From assembly GCF_032818155.1 (NCBI RefSeq), contig NZ_CP102589.1, forward strand, positions 1 through 64,000: a DNA stretch of 64,000 bases. The letters are read 5' to 3'. Numbering within the stretch: the first letter of the stretch is position 1; each line of letters opens with the position of its first letter. The notes under the pieces are model-generated. The model saw only the letters and a list, made by a program, of their open reading frames with translations, made no database searches and was not told the DNA's origin. Below, piece by piece: positions 1-7,096 of the stretch. This DNA comes from Niallia taxi (GTDB taxonomy: Bacteria > Bacillota > Bacilli > Bacillales > Cytobacillaceae). The position numbers and the translations under genes were made by a program.

Positions 1-213
1 AAATTCTCGCCCGTCTCTCTAGTGCCTATATACCCTTTCTCTTTATACAGCTAACAGGACAGATAACGGGAAAAAGACAAAACAACATATAACCTCTATA
101 TTGAGTAAAAAGCTTGGGATAATCCTGCAAAAATTGGACGCGAGGGCATTGGAAAGAACTAATTATAAAGGGATATTCTATTTAAAGACTTTATTTATTA
201 AAACCGAAAATAC
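1..213. other. intergenic sequence, no gene recognised
   Basis: AT-rich sequence at the left window edge. I see no open frame with a ribosome binding site and no RNA-like fold apart from the terminator that follows. It may be the upstream region of a gene lying outside the window. Confidence 0.4.
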
Positions 214-257
214 AAAAAACCGAACTATTAATCAATAAGATAAAATAGGTCGGTTTG
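214..257 (-). terminator. intrinsic terminator of the small membrane protein gene
   Basis: Arms at 218-229 and 244-255 pair over 12 positions with one mismatch. On the minus strand the stem is followed by a run of T (A tract at 214-219). Confidence 0.7.
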
Positions 258-293
258 ATTAAACTTGCATTATTATTTCACAGTAATGCCTGT

Positions 294-488
294 TTACTTA
301 TTCTTATCATTATCACTTTTTTCAATCTTTTCTACAGGTGATTGGCCATGCCAGTCTTCCCTTCTACGGCGTCGGCGCTTTCTGATCTGTATTACGGCTG
401 CGACGACTATAATAATAAAGATGATTGCTATTGGGAAACCAAATACCCCATAAAATATACTAAATACTCCGTTTAAAAAATCATTCAT
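294..488 (-). CDS. small single-pass membrane protein, function unknown (64 aa)
   Basis: I do not recognise a named family. The protein has one hydrophobic helix of about 20 residues (IAIIFIIIVVAAVIQI), followed by a block of seven consecutive-looking arginine/lysine residues and a polar, charged tail, so the tail should stay in the cytoplasm. A start at 488 is preferred to the in-frame ATG at 509, because the ribosome binding site AAGGAGGT (495-502) sits 6 nt upstream of 488 and inside the longer frame. The gene is monocistronic: a sigma-B-type promoter lies about 70 nt upstream and a terminator follows. This suggests a general-stress membrane peptide; no function is inferred beyond that. 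Confidence 0.75.
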   Translation of the reverse strand: MNDFLNGVFSIFYGVFGFPIAIIFIIIVVAAVIQIRKRRRRRREDWHGQSPVEKIEKSDNDKNK

Positions 489-559
489 TGTACTACCTCC
501 TTCGCCCATTCTTCAATGATGAAGAAATACGTTCCGTTCTATGTATCCATGTTGATAAT

Positions 560-584
560 ATTCCCTAATCCTCTCATTTTAAAC
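560..584 (-). promoter_or_regulatory. sigma-B-type promoter
   Basis: On the minus strand GTTTAA (584-579) is followed after 13 nt by GGGAAT (565-560). This fits the Bacillus sigma-B consensus GTTTAA-N12-14-GGGWAW. The predicted start site near 552 leaves a leader of about 64 nt before the small membrane protein. Confidence 0.7.
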
Positions 585-611
585 TACGTTCTTTTTAATC
601 CATTTAAAAAA

Positions 612-648
612 CAAAAAAAGCGTGGTGAGATAATCACCCGCTTTTTTT
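612..648 (-). terminator. intrinsic terminator, possibly bidirectional
   Basis: Hairpin arms GCGTGGTGA (620-628) and TCACCCGC (634-641) with one bulge, flanked by an A tract (613-619) and a T tract (642-648). It ends the protease gene on the minus strand. Confidence 0.7.
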
Positions 649-655
649 CTGTCTA

Positions 656-1693
656 TTATTTTGCTGGAAGCTTCTCCAAGTAGTCGATTGCATCTTGTAA
701 TGTACTGACAGGCACGATTTTGATGTCATCATAGCCTTCCTCTTTTACTTGCGCTTTAATTTCCTGCTCATTTGTATCATAGCTATTTATGTCCTCTGGA
801 AAGAAGAATATATCCACATCAGCCTTATGTGCCGCAACGATTTTATGCTTTATGCCACCAATTTGGCCAACATTGCCTTCAGCATCCATTGTTCCTGTTC
901 CAGCTACTTTATAGCCCTTCGTCAAGTCTTCCTTGACTAGTTGGTTATATATTTCTAATGAGAACATTAGCCCTGCTGACGGACCGCCAATATTGTCACT
1001 GTTTATTTTCACATTAACAGAAGGATCAATCGACATATTGTTTTCTGGATTTATTCCAATCCCGACTTGGCCTGTCTTCTTATCGAGCACAATCATTTCA
1101 ACAGTCGCCTTTTTCTCCTTGTTATTATGTGTATATTCCAATACTACCTTGTCACCAGCTTTTTTATCCTTTAAGTATGCAATTAAATCCGTTGCCTCTG
1201 TAAATGCCTCCCCATCCACCTTATGGATGATATCTCCAACATGAATAACGGATTTTGCTTTCGATGTTTCCAATACGCCCGCGACAAAAATTCCATTATA
1301 ATCATATTCAACCTTTTCATCAGCAGCATCAAGGCTGGCTATAATAGCATTTTGCTTTGAACTGTCCATCATATGAAGCAGCAAAGAATTATATTCCGCA
1401 TCTGAAAGGTCACCCTTGACCTCTTCTTCTTTTTTGATTTCCGTATGTGGAGCCAGTAATCCATAAAGCAGTATGTAAGGGTTACTTGCTTTAATAGAGT
1501 AAACCGTTGTTAAGTTTAAGCTGCCTGCTTCTGTCTTATCCCCATCCTCTACAGTGACTTTTTCCGCAAGTGGTTCAATAGAACCTGGCTGGTTTAAATA
1601 ATAAGGAGTTGGAATGAAGAATAATACTAGTAAAATCCCCATTAGTATAAATAAACTTATTTTTAATTTTGCGCTCTTCCCTTTTTGTTCCAT
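656..1693 (-). CDS. membrane-anchored PDZ-Lon serine protease (YlbL/SepM type)
   Basis: The domains in order are a short basic N-terminus, one membrane helix (about residues 9-27), a PDZ domain near residues 130-210, and a Lon-type proteolytic domain (peptidase S16). The catalytic serine lies in GGPSAGLMFSLE and the catalytic lysine in the GGIKHKIVAAHKAD region. The family works outside the membrane; known members are SepM, which trims a streptococcal competence peptide, and YlbL/DdcP, which degrades the division inhibitor YneA. I prefer ATG 1693 (345 aa, the usual length) to the upstream ATG at 1762, because AAGGAG lies 12 nt before 1693 and nothing similar lies before 1762. The gene is not in the usual ylbL neighbourhood, so it may be a paralogue. 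The substrate is unknown. Confidence 0.85.
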   Translation of the reverse strand: MEQKGKSAKLKISLFILMGILLVLFFIPTPYYLNQPGSIEPLAEKVTVEDGDKTEAGSLNLTTVYSIKASNPYILLYGLLAPHTEIKKEEEVKGDLSDAEYNSLLLHMMDSSKQNAIIASLDAADEKVEYDYNGIFVAGVLETSKAKSVIHVGDIIHKVDGEAFTEATDLIAYLKDKKAGDKVVLEYTHNNKEKKATVEMIVLDKKTGQVGIGINPENNMSIDPSVNVKINSDNIGGPSAGLMFSLEIYNQLVKEDLTKGYKVAGTGTMDAEGNVGQIGGIKHKIVAAHKADVDIFFFPEDINSYDTNEQEIKAQVKEEGYDDIKIVPVSTLQDAIDYLEKLPAK

Positions 1694-1783
1694 CACGAAA
1701 TAAAACTCCTTACTGTCTTTTCTGGTTTTCTTTTTTATATCATAAAATAAATATTGGTTCATTAAAAAATGATGTAAAACAAT

Positions 1784-3178
1784 TTAGATTTCCCTTTCAA
1801 GCACCCTTTTTAAAATGCTGATGCCCTTGGTTATTTCCTCTGGGGCAACACCGCCATACCCTAAAACGGCAAGATGCTTATGCTTGCCCTTTTGCATGCT
1901 GTATTGTTCAACAGGATATATGCATACACCCTCCTGTTTCATTCTTTTCATAATATTCTCTGTAAAATGAGCACCTGGGAATTCAACTACGAGATGCATT
2001 CCAGCTGCTTTTCCGATAATTCTTGCATCAGGAAAATAGTGTTTGATAACATCTACTAGTACTTGCCTTCGCTCTTGATAAATTTTCTTCATTTTGCGGA
2101 TATGTCTATCAAAATGCCCTTCCTCCATGAAACGAGCGAGCACATACTGTTCAATGCTCGATGTGTGTCTGTCATTAAACCATTTAAGTTGTTGAAATTC
2201 ATGCAATAAATTACGCGGCAAAACAACGTAGCCTATTCTCAAAGCTGGAGATAATATTTTGCTGAACGTACCAACATACAGGACATGCTGCTGGTCAATT
2301 CCCTGCATCGAGGGAACAGGAGCACCTTCATATGTAAATTCACTGTCATAATCATCCTCCACAATATAGCAGCCGCTTCGTCTTGCATACTCAATCAGCA
2401 TTAATCTTCGCTGAATGGATAAAATACCACCTAAAGGAAACTGGTGGGAGGGAATAACAAAAAGAAAGTTAGGCGCATCTTCAGGCAACTGCTCGGGAAT
2501 GATTCCATTTTCATCCACAGGCACTGGATACACCTTCGCATTTGCCATCGCAAAAATATTTCTCATCTCATCTGCAACAGGATCCTCTGATGCAATGAAG
2601 CCTTCAGGACTCAAGAGCAGCTCTGTAATTAGCCGCAAAGCCTGCGTTGCCCCCGAGGTGATGATGATTTGATCTGGATCGCATTTTACACCTCTGGCCT
2701 TTCGTAAATACTGAGCAAGCACATTTCTTAGTTCCTGGACTCCTCTGGGATCACTATAGCCGAATATATGCTGAGGCGAGTCCATGCATACTTCTTTTGT
2801 AAGCTGGCCCCATTTTTTTCTTGGAAAATAATCAGTTGCCGGATTGCCACCGCGAAAATCAATATAAGACTTTTCCGTCTGGAATAAATCTGTTCGCGAC
2901 TTTTCATGCTCCATATGCTTAATCGTAGTAAGTGTTGTTCCCTTTGAAACATATGTGCCTGCCTTTGGTTTGACCTCTAAAAAGCCTTCAGCTATTAATC
3001 GGTCATAAGCTTCCATAGCAATATTGCGTGAGACACCGATAGTTGCAGAAAGCTCTCTTGTTGACAGCAATTTTTGGCCTTCTTTTAAGGTATTGCCAAG
3101 GATACTTGTTCTTATTTGCTCATAAATTTGCTGTGTTAAGGATATTGAACTTGACCTGTCTACTGTAATAAATATCAT
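1784..3178 (-). CDS. MocR-type transcription regulator (GntR HTH plus aminotransferase fold)
   Basis: Residues 1-75 form a GntR winged helix (SLTQQIYEQIRTSIL, then TRELSATIGVSRNIAMEAYDRL). Residues 105-464 form a class-I aminotransferase-like effector domain, with the PLP-binding lysine at about 307 in TFSKILSPALRIGY. MocR proteins use PLP or amino-acid adducts to control a neighbouring gene. The gene diverges from a racemase gene across 110 bp, so the racemase is the likely target. The intergenic sequence holds one ATACCA (3238-3243), the half-site known for GabR, but I could not find its partner. Length is normal for the family. Confidence 0.9.
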   Translation of the reverse strand: MIFITVDRSSSISLTQQIYEQIRTSILGNTLKEGQKLLSTRELSATIGVSRNIAMEAYDRLIAEGFLEVKPKAGTYVSKGTTLTTIKHMEHEKSRTDLFQTEKSYIDFRGGNPATDYFPRKKWGQLTKEVCMDSPQHIFGYSDPRGVQELRNVLAQYLRKARGVKCDPDQIIITSGATQALRLITELLLSPEGFIASEDPVADEMRNIFAMANAKVYPVPVDENGIIPEQLPEDAPNFLFVIPSHQFPLGGILSIQRRLMLIEYARRSGCYIVEDDYDSEFTYEGAPVPSMQGIDQQHVLYVGTFSKILSPALRIGYVVLPRNLLHEFQQLKWFNDRHTSSIEQYVLARFMEEGHFDRHIRKMKKIYQERRQVLVDVIKHYFPDARIIGKAAGMHLVVEFPGAHFTENIMKRMKQEGVCIYPVEQYSMQKGKHKHLAVLGYGGVAPEEITKGISILKRVLEREI

Positions 3179-3288
3179 ACTAAGCCACCTTCAAATGAAC
3201 TGGCACTATTAAAGTTTATAAAATGTGGTCCTACTTTATACCAGAATAGCATGTTATGCTTTTGAAAACTATAAACAAAGGAGAAAAC

Positions 3289-3984
3289 ATGAAAACAATT
3301 GGACTAATCGGCGGACTAAGCTGGGAATCTACAGCAGACTATTATCAAATCATCAATACTTTAGTGAAGGAAGAGCTTGGAGGATTAAATTCTGCCAAAT
3401 GTTTAATCTATTCCTTTAATATGGAGGAAATGGCTGTTCTTCAGCGGGAAGGAAAATGGGAACAAGCAGCTCAACTAATGGCAGATGCAGCCAAAACATT
3501 GGAAACGGGCGGTGCAGAGGTTATCCTTATTTGCACGAACACAATGCATAAGGTGGCACAAGAGGTGCAAGAGGCGATTTCCGTTCCACTTATTCATATC
3601 GCACAATCAACAGCACGAAGCATTACAACAAAAGGTCTTAAGAAAGTTGGTTTGCTTGGAACGAAATTTACGATGGAGCAAGACTTCTATAAAGAAGTCC
3701 TTAATCTTTATGGTATCGAAACAATCATTCCAGAGGCTTGTGACAGAGAGGATGTTCACTCGATCATTTTTGATGAGCTTTGCCAAGGAAAATTCTTTCC
3801 GGAATCAAAGGAACGTTATTTAGAAATCATCCGTAAGCTGCTTGCTGATGGTGCAGAAGGAATTATTCTTGGATGCACAGAAATCCCCCTATTGATTAAG
3901 GATGAGGATATCGACATTCCTTTATTCAACACTACTTACCTTCATTCCAAAGAGGCTGTTGACTTCTCCTTTGGCAAGGAATAA
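3289..3984 (+). CDS. aspartate/glutamate racemase family protein
   Basis: The protein begins MKTIGLIGGLSWESTADYY, typical of the YgeA/RacX branch of PLP-independent Asp/Glu racemases. The two catalytic cysteines are visible: C82 in ICTNTMH and C196 in LGCTEIPLL. Length is 231 aa, normal for the family. The start at 3289 is preceded by AAAGGAG at optimal spacing. The gene stands alone before a strong terminator and diverges from a MocR regulator. Broad-spectrum racemases of this branch make D-amino acids used in cell-wall remodelling; the substrate cannot be told from sequence. Confidence 0.88.
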   Translation: MKTIGLIGGLSWESTADYYQIINTLVKEELGGLNSAKCLIYSFNMEEMAVLQREGKWEQAAQLMADAAKTLETGGAEVILICTNTMHKVAQEVQEAISVPLIHIAQSTARSITTKGLKKVGLLGTKFTMEQDFYKEVLNLYGIETIIPEACDREDVHSIIFDELCQGKFFPESKERYLEIIRKLLADGAEGIILGCTEIPLLIKDEDIDIPLFNTTYLHSKEAVDFSFGKE

Positions 3985-3996
3985 AACCATTAAAAA

Positions 3997-4034
3997 ACTG
4001 CACCGTAAAAATTTACGGTGCAGTTAATTTTGTT
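3997..4034 (+). terminator. strong terminator between convergent genes
   Basis: A perfect 13-bp stem (3997-4009 with 4012-4024) is flanked by A-rich and T-rich runs. It serves the racemase gene and possibly the stressosome gene in the other direction. Confidence 0.8.
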
Positions 4035-4066
4035 AGGAAGAAAGATAAATGATTGCTGATTACTTA

Positions 4067-4891
4067 CTAAAAAATGGCAATCGCTTTGCTTAGTGTGGAT
4101 GCAATGGAAATGTCATTAAAGGATAATCCTAACTGAATCGCAGTTGTGGCAATCTCCGGCCTTATACCAGAAAGTGTGGAATGAACTCCAATTAAACTCA
4201 AGCCATGAATCAGCTGGAAAATTTGGTGTGCTACCATCGTGTCAATAATAATGACTCCAGACAAATCAATAAACAGCTGTGTGACCTTTTTGTCAGCACA
4301 TTGTTTAATTGTATTTTCCAAAATAGCAGCAGCACGCGCTGTATCAATGTCGCCAACAAGCGGCAGCAATGCACGGTTTTTGCTGAGCAGGATAACAGGC
4401 GAGCTAAGCTCATTAATCATTTCCTGTTGTGCCCGAAGCTGTTTAATGGAGTTTTCATGGAATTGTTCTGTAAATTGGACAATGACAATATCAAATACCC
4501 TCACTATGCTCCGGTTCCAAACTGTAATGCGTTCTTCTGGCACATTATTCTGTTTCTGAAATTCCCTCACTAGCTGAAAATATTGCTCTCTCGTTCGGAT
4601 AAATTCTCTAATGATAAAATGGATAGGAGTTTCTAAGTGCTCCTTATCGGAAGCGATGGCTACCACCCATTCCTGAAAATCCTTCAGAAAACTTTCCTCT
4701 TCCTCAATGAATACCTTTGCCAAGTAATAATGAAAATCGTTATTTTGCTTTTTTAATGTTCGAATAATCTCCAGATTATCGGAAGCGTATACACCATTAG
4801 GGTCTGTTCTATCCAGGTTTGCATACCATTCATCAGTTAACCTGTCCGCATTTTCAATGAAATAGTTATATAGCTGTTCATTCTTCTGCAA
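4067..4891 (-). CDS. RsbR-type stressosome co-antagonist (N-terminal globin-like plus STAS domain)
   Basis: The C-terminal STAS domain contains LVGDIDTARA and IIIDTMVAHQIF. The threonines in these motifs (T184 and T218 of the 274-aa form) are 34 residues apart, the same spacing as the RsbT-phosphorylated T171 and T205 of B. subtilis RsbRA. The N-terminal 150 residues are helical and carry the non-heme globin-like sensory fold of the family. I place the start at TTG 4891, because TAGGTGG lies 7 nt upstream and the length then equals RsbRA (274 aa); the upstream TTG at 4933 has no binding site. No rsbS, rsbT or sigB is adjacent, so this is a stand-alone paralogue. It should feed stress signals into sigma-B activation, which fits the two sigma-B-type promoters in this window. 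Confidence 0.85.
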   Translation of the reverse strand: MQKNEQLYNYFIENADRLTDEWYANLDRTDPNGVYASDNLEIIRTLKKQNNDFHYYLAKVFIEEEESFLKDFQEWVVAIASDKEHLETPIHFIIREFIRTREQYFQLVREFQKQNNVPEERITVWNRSIVRVFDIVIVQFTEQFHENSIKQLRAQQEMINELSSPVILLSKNRALLPLVGDIDTARAAAILENTIKQCADKKVTQLFIDLSGVIIIDTMVAHQIFQLIHGLSLIGVHSTLSGIRPEIATTAIQLGLSFNDISIASTLSKAIAIF

Positions 4892-5041
4892 AATATTCCC
4901 ACCTACTCTAAAATTTATGATTGGAAATTTCAAAGGAAAAAACGACTAATTATCTTCCTCTTATCTATACATCATTATTTAAAATTTTAATAATAAAGTG
5001 GGAATTACGCAATTTTTTTTATCACGGAAATTGAAATATAT

Positions 5042-5893
5042 TTAGAGAACTAAACGAATAGTATTTCCAGACGGATCCTTAACATAATAAGCATCATTAT
5101 CCTTCTTTATCTCTGCATTCATGACTGCCAGTCTTGCGGCCATTTCCTCTCTTGCAGTATGACTTGGGACCTTCAAGTCAAAATATTTCATGCCAGGATT
5201 TGTTTCCTTCGGAGCAGGAGCACCGACTCCGTTCCATGTATTAAGGCCGATATGATGATGGTACTTGCCAGTAGATATAAAGTAGGCTTGAGTTCCATAT
5301 TTCTGGACAATATCAAAGCCTAAGCCTTTCACATAGAAATCTGCCGTTTCCCCTAATTCAGCAACATGAAGATGGATATGTCCCATTTTCGTCCCTTTTG
5401 GCAAGCCATTCCACTGTAGTTGACCCCTTGAGTCCAGCACACCTTGGGCATCCATTTGTAATGTATCCATTTTTACAAATTCTCCATCCCAAGCCCATTC
5501 ATCTGCAGCACGATCGCGATAAATTTCAATGCCATTTCCCTCTGGGTCTCCAAGATATAGTGCCTCACTTACATTATGGTCAGATGCCCCTTGCAGTGGG
5601 TAGCCGCTTACCAATAAATGCTGCAATTGTGCACCAAGATCCTCTCTTGTCGGCACAAGAAGAGCAAAATGATATAATCCTGTTGTCCGGCTTCTTTTGT
5701 CTTCTGCCTCCTCAAGCTTTTCTAAATATAACAACGCTGTTTTCCCGTCTGCACTTAATGCTGCCTTACTGTCAGTTTGTTCTAATATTTGAAAGCCGAT
5801 AATCTCTTTATAAAAAGAAATCATCTTGTCTAAATCCTTTACTTTTAATGTTACATGCTCTACATATAAATTTGGGTACTCATGAAAACTCAA
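5042..5893 (-). CDS. VOC-family dioxygenase-like protein (CatE-like)
   Basis: Two tandem vicinal-oxygen-chelate modules are seen, residues about 5-130 and 160-283. The second carries the metal-ligand candidates in GHIHLHV and HHHIGLN. The B. subtilis relative CatE is a catechol 2,3-dioxygenase that removes quinone precursors. The third ligand position of the classical His-His-Glu triad, in the last strand (DPSGNTIRLVL), shows no glutamate, so ring-cleaving activity is not certain. The start is TTG 5893 with AGGAGG 8 nt upstream, giving 283 aa. The divergent HxlR gene 150 bp away supports a role in thiol or quinone stress. Confidence 0.75.
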   Translation of the reverse strand: MSFHEYPNLYVEHVTLKVKDLDKMISFYKEIIGFQILEQTDSKAALSADGKTALLYLEKLEEAEDKRSRTTGLYHFALLVPTREDLGAQLQHLLVSGYPLQGASDHNVSEALYLGDPEGNGIEIYRDRAADEWAWDGEFVKMDTLQMDAQGVLDSRGQLQWNGLPKGTKMGHIHLHVAELGETADFYVKGLGFDIVQKYGTQAYFISTGKYHHHIGLNTWNGVGAPAPKETNPGMKYFDLKVPSHTAREEMAARLAVMNAEIKKDNDAYYVKDPSGNTIRLVL

Positions 5894-6047
5894 GTGAACC
5901 CCTCCTGTCATTAATATCTTCATACTTACTTTATGTAAGTAATTATATTTTAATAAACTACAATTGTAAAGTAACTAATTTATAAATGATAATACTTTTA
6001 CTTAAGGTAATAACTATTGTATAATAGAAAAAAGGAGTGAATTTAGC

Positions 6048-6359
6048 ATGAATCCATCTGTCATTTGCCCAAGGTTTGAAAAAGCCATGGGATTGCTAAG
6101 TCAGCGTTGGACTGGTTTGATTATTTATCAGCTCCTAAATGGATCTCAGCGCTTCTGCACCATTGAATCATCTATTGGCATCAGCGGGCGGCTTCTTTCA
6201 GAAAGGCTTAAGGAATTAGAAAAACAAGGAATTGTCATACGGGAGGTCTTCCCTGAAATTCCTGTGCGTATAGAATATTCTCTGACTGAAAAAGGCCGTT
6301 CATTACAGCCATTAATGAAGGAAATTGAAAAATGGTCGCAAACCTGGCTGGAGCCGTAA
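6048..6359 (+). CDS. HxlR-family (DUF24) redox-type regulator, CatR/YodB-like
   Basis: A 103-aa winged-helix protein with the family signature LLSQRWTGLIIYQLL, the recognition region SERLKELEKQGIV and the wing YSLTEKG. A cysteine at position 7 (SVICPRFEKA) matches the conserved redox-sensing Cys of YodB and CatR, which are oxidised or alkylated by quinones and diamide. AAGGAG precedes the ATG. It diverges from the CatE-like gene, the same pairing of regulator type and target as in B. subtilis, so it probably represses that gene and possibly itself. Confidence 0.85.
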   Translation: MNPSVICPRFEKAMGLLSQRWTGLIIYQLLNGSQRFCTIESSIGISGRLLSERLKELEKQGIVIREVFPEIPVRIEYSLTEKGRSLQPLMKEIEKWSQTWLEP

Positions 6360-6421
6360 GCTGACAAAGCACCCTTTCTGTGTCCAGTTTAGTATTTCCA
6401 ACTGGCCACAAACACATGAAC

Positions 6422-6459
6422 AAAAGGCGAATGAGCTCTATAGCCATTCGCCTCTTTTT
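6422..6459 (+). terminator. terminator between convergent genes
   Basis: A perfect 9-bp stem (AGGCGAATG at 6425-6433 with 6445-6453) is followed by five T (6455-6459). An A run on the other side makes it usable in both directions. Confidence 0.8.
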
Positions 6460-6474
6460 ATATAGAAATTTTTG

Positions 6475-6708
6475 TTAATCTTCATCCTTAATATCTTTAT
6501 CTTCTGGTATTGGTTCATTTTCCAGTTCTTGTATGAGAAGCTGGTACTTTTCCAGCTGCTTAAAATGAGTCTTAAACTGATCTTTATAAATCAGCACATT
6601 TCCTTCCTCATCATGCAATACCCTAACTTTACCCTGCAGCACTAAATTTTCCACATATGACACAGATACAGATAAATATTCAGCTGTTTCTTCTATTGTT
6701 AAATACAT
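6475..6708 (-). CDS. excisionase-type helix-turn-helix protein (77 aa)
   Basis: The N-terminal 45 residues (YLTIEETAEYLSVSVSYVEN, then LVLQGKVRVLHDEEG) match the MerR-like excisionase-family DNA-binding fold (HTH_17). The rest is a charged helical and acidic tail. AGGAGTG precedes the ATG. No integrase or phage gene lies nearby, so this is more likely a free-standing chromosomal regulator than a mobile-element excisionase. The target is unknown. Confidence 0.75.
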   Translation of the reverse strand: MYLTIEETAEYLSVSVSYVENLVLQGKVRVLHDEEGNVLIYKDQFKTHFKQLEKYQLLIQELENEPIPEDKDIKDED

Positions 6709-6893
6709 TATTTTTCACTCCTCGTCTGTCTACTATATCATAAATTCCAGTCTCTACCGTCCGCTTTACTATCTAACTAAGCTTCATAAATATCATACAT
6801 TCATTACTTTAACTTAATAATACATTAATAGTAGCTAAATGGTTATTGGATATATTAAAGATGTAAGAAGCAATCATATCGGAGGGATGCAAA

Positions 6894-7004
6894 ATGTTAA
6901 GCACAATCCTTAATGGTTTATTTCTAGTAGAAGTAATCGGCATTTTCTCACTGATTTTTTATTGTTCTTTTATTCAAAAACCGAAAAAAAGGAGAAACCC
7001 GTAA
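6894..7004 (+). CDS. 36-aa predicted membrane peptide
   Basis: The frame reads MLSTILNGLFLVEVIGIFSL, then a short hydrophobic stretch and a basic end (QKPKKRRNP). GGAGGG lies 6-7 nt upstream of the ATG. The layout of one membrane helix with a positive cytoplasmic tail is typical of bacterial small membrane proteins. A long AT-rich inverted repeat that can act as a terminator lies 32 nt after the stop. I do not recognise a family; support is the binding site, the topology and the terminator only. Confidence 0.5.
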   Translation: MLSTILNGLFLVEVIGIFSLIFYCSFIQKPKKRRNP

Positions 7005-7035
7005 GCAATAGAATACACCTGGATGCATCTCTTTT

Positions 7036-7066
7036 TTAAACAAAAAAGAGCTTCTTTTTTGTTTAA
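7036..7066. terminator. AT-rich bidirectional terminator
   Basis: A perfect 14-bp inverted repeat (7036-7049 with 7053-7066, loop GCT) contains six-T and six-A runs. It lies between the 36-aa frame and the MHYT-EAL gene, which converge. Confidence 0.6.
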
Positions 7067-7096
7067 AACAAATAAAGAAACTCATTGCTTTCAAAT

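Noticed and set aside
6475..6708. Excisionase-like protein taken as a sign of a mobile element
   Set aside because: No integrase, recombinase, attachment repeat or phage gene is nearby; the fold is common in chromosomal regulators.
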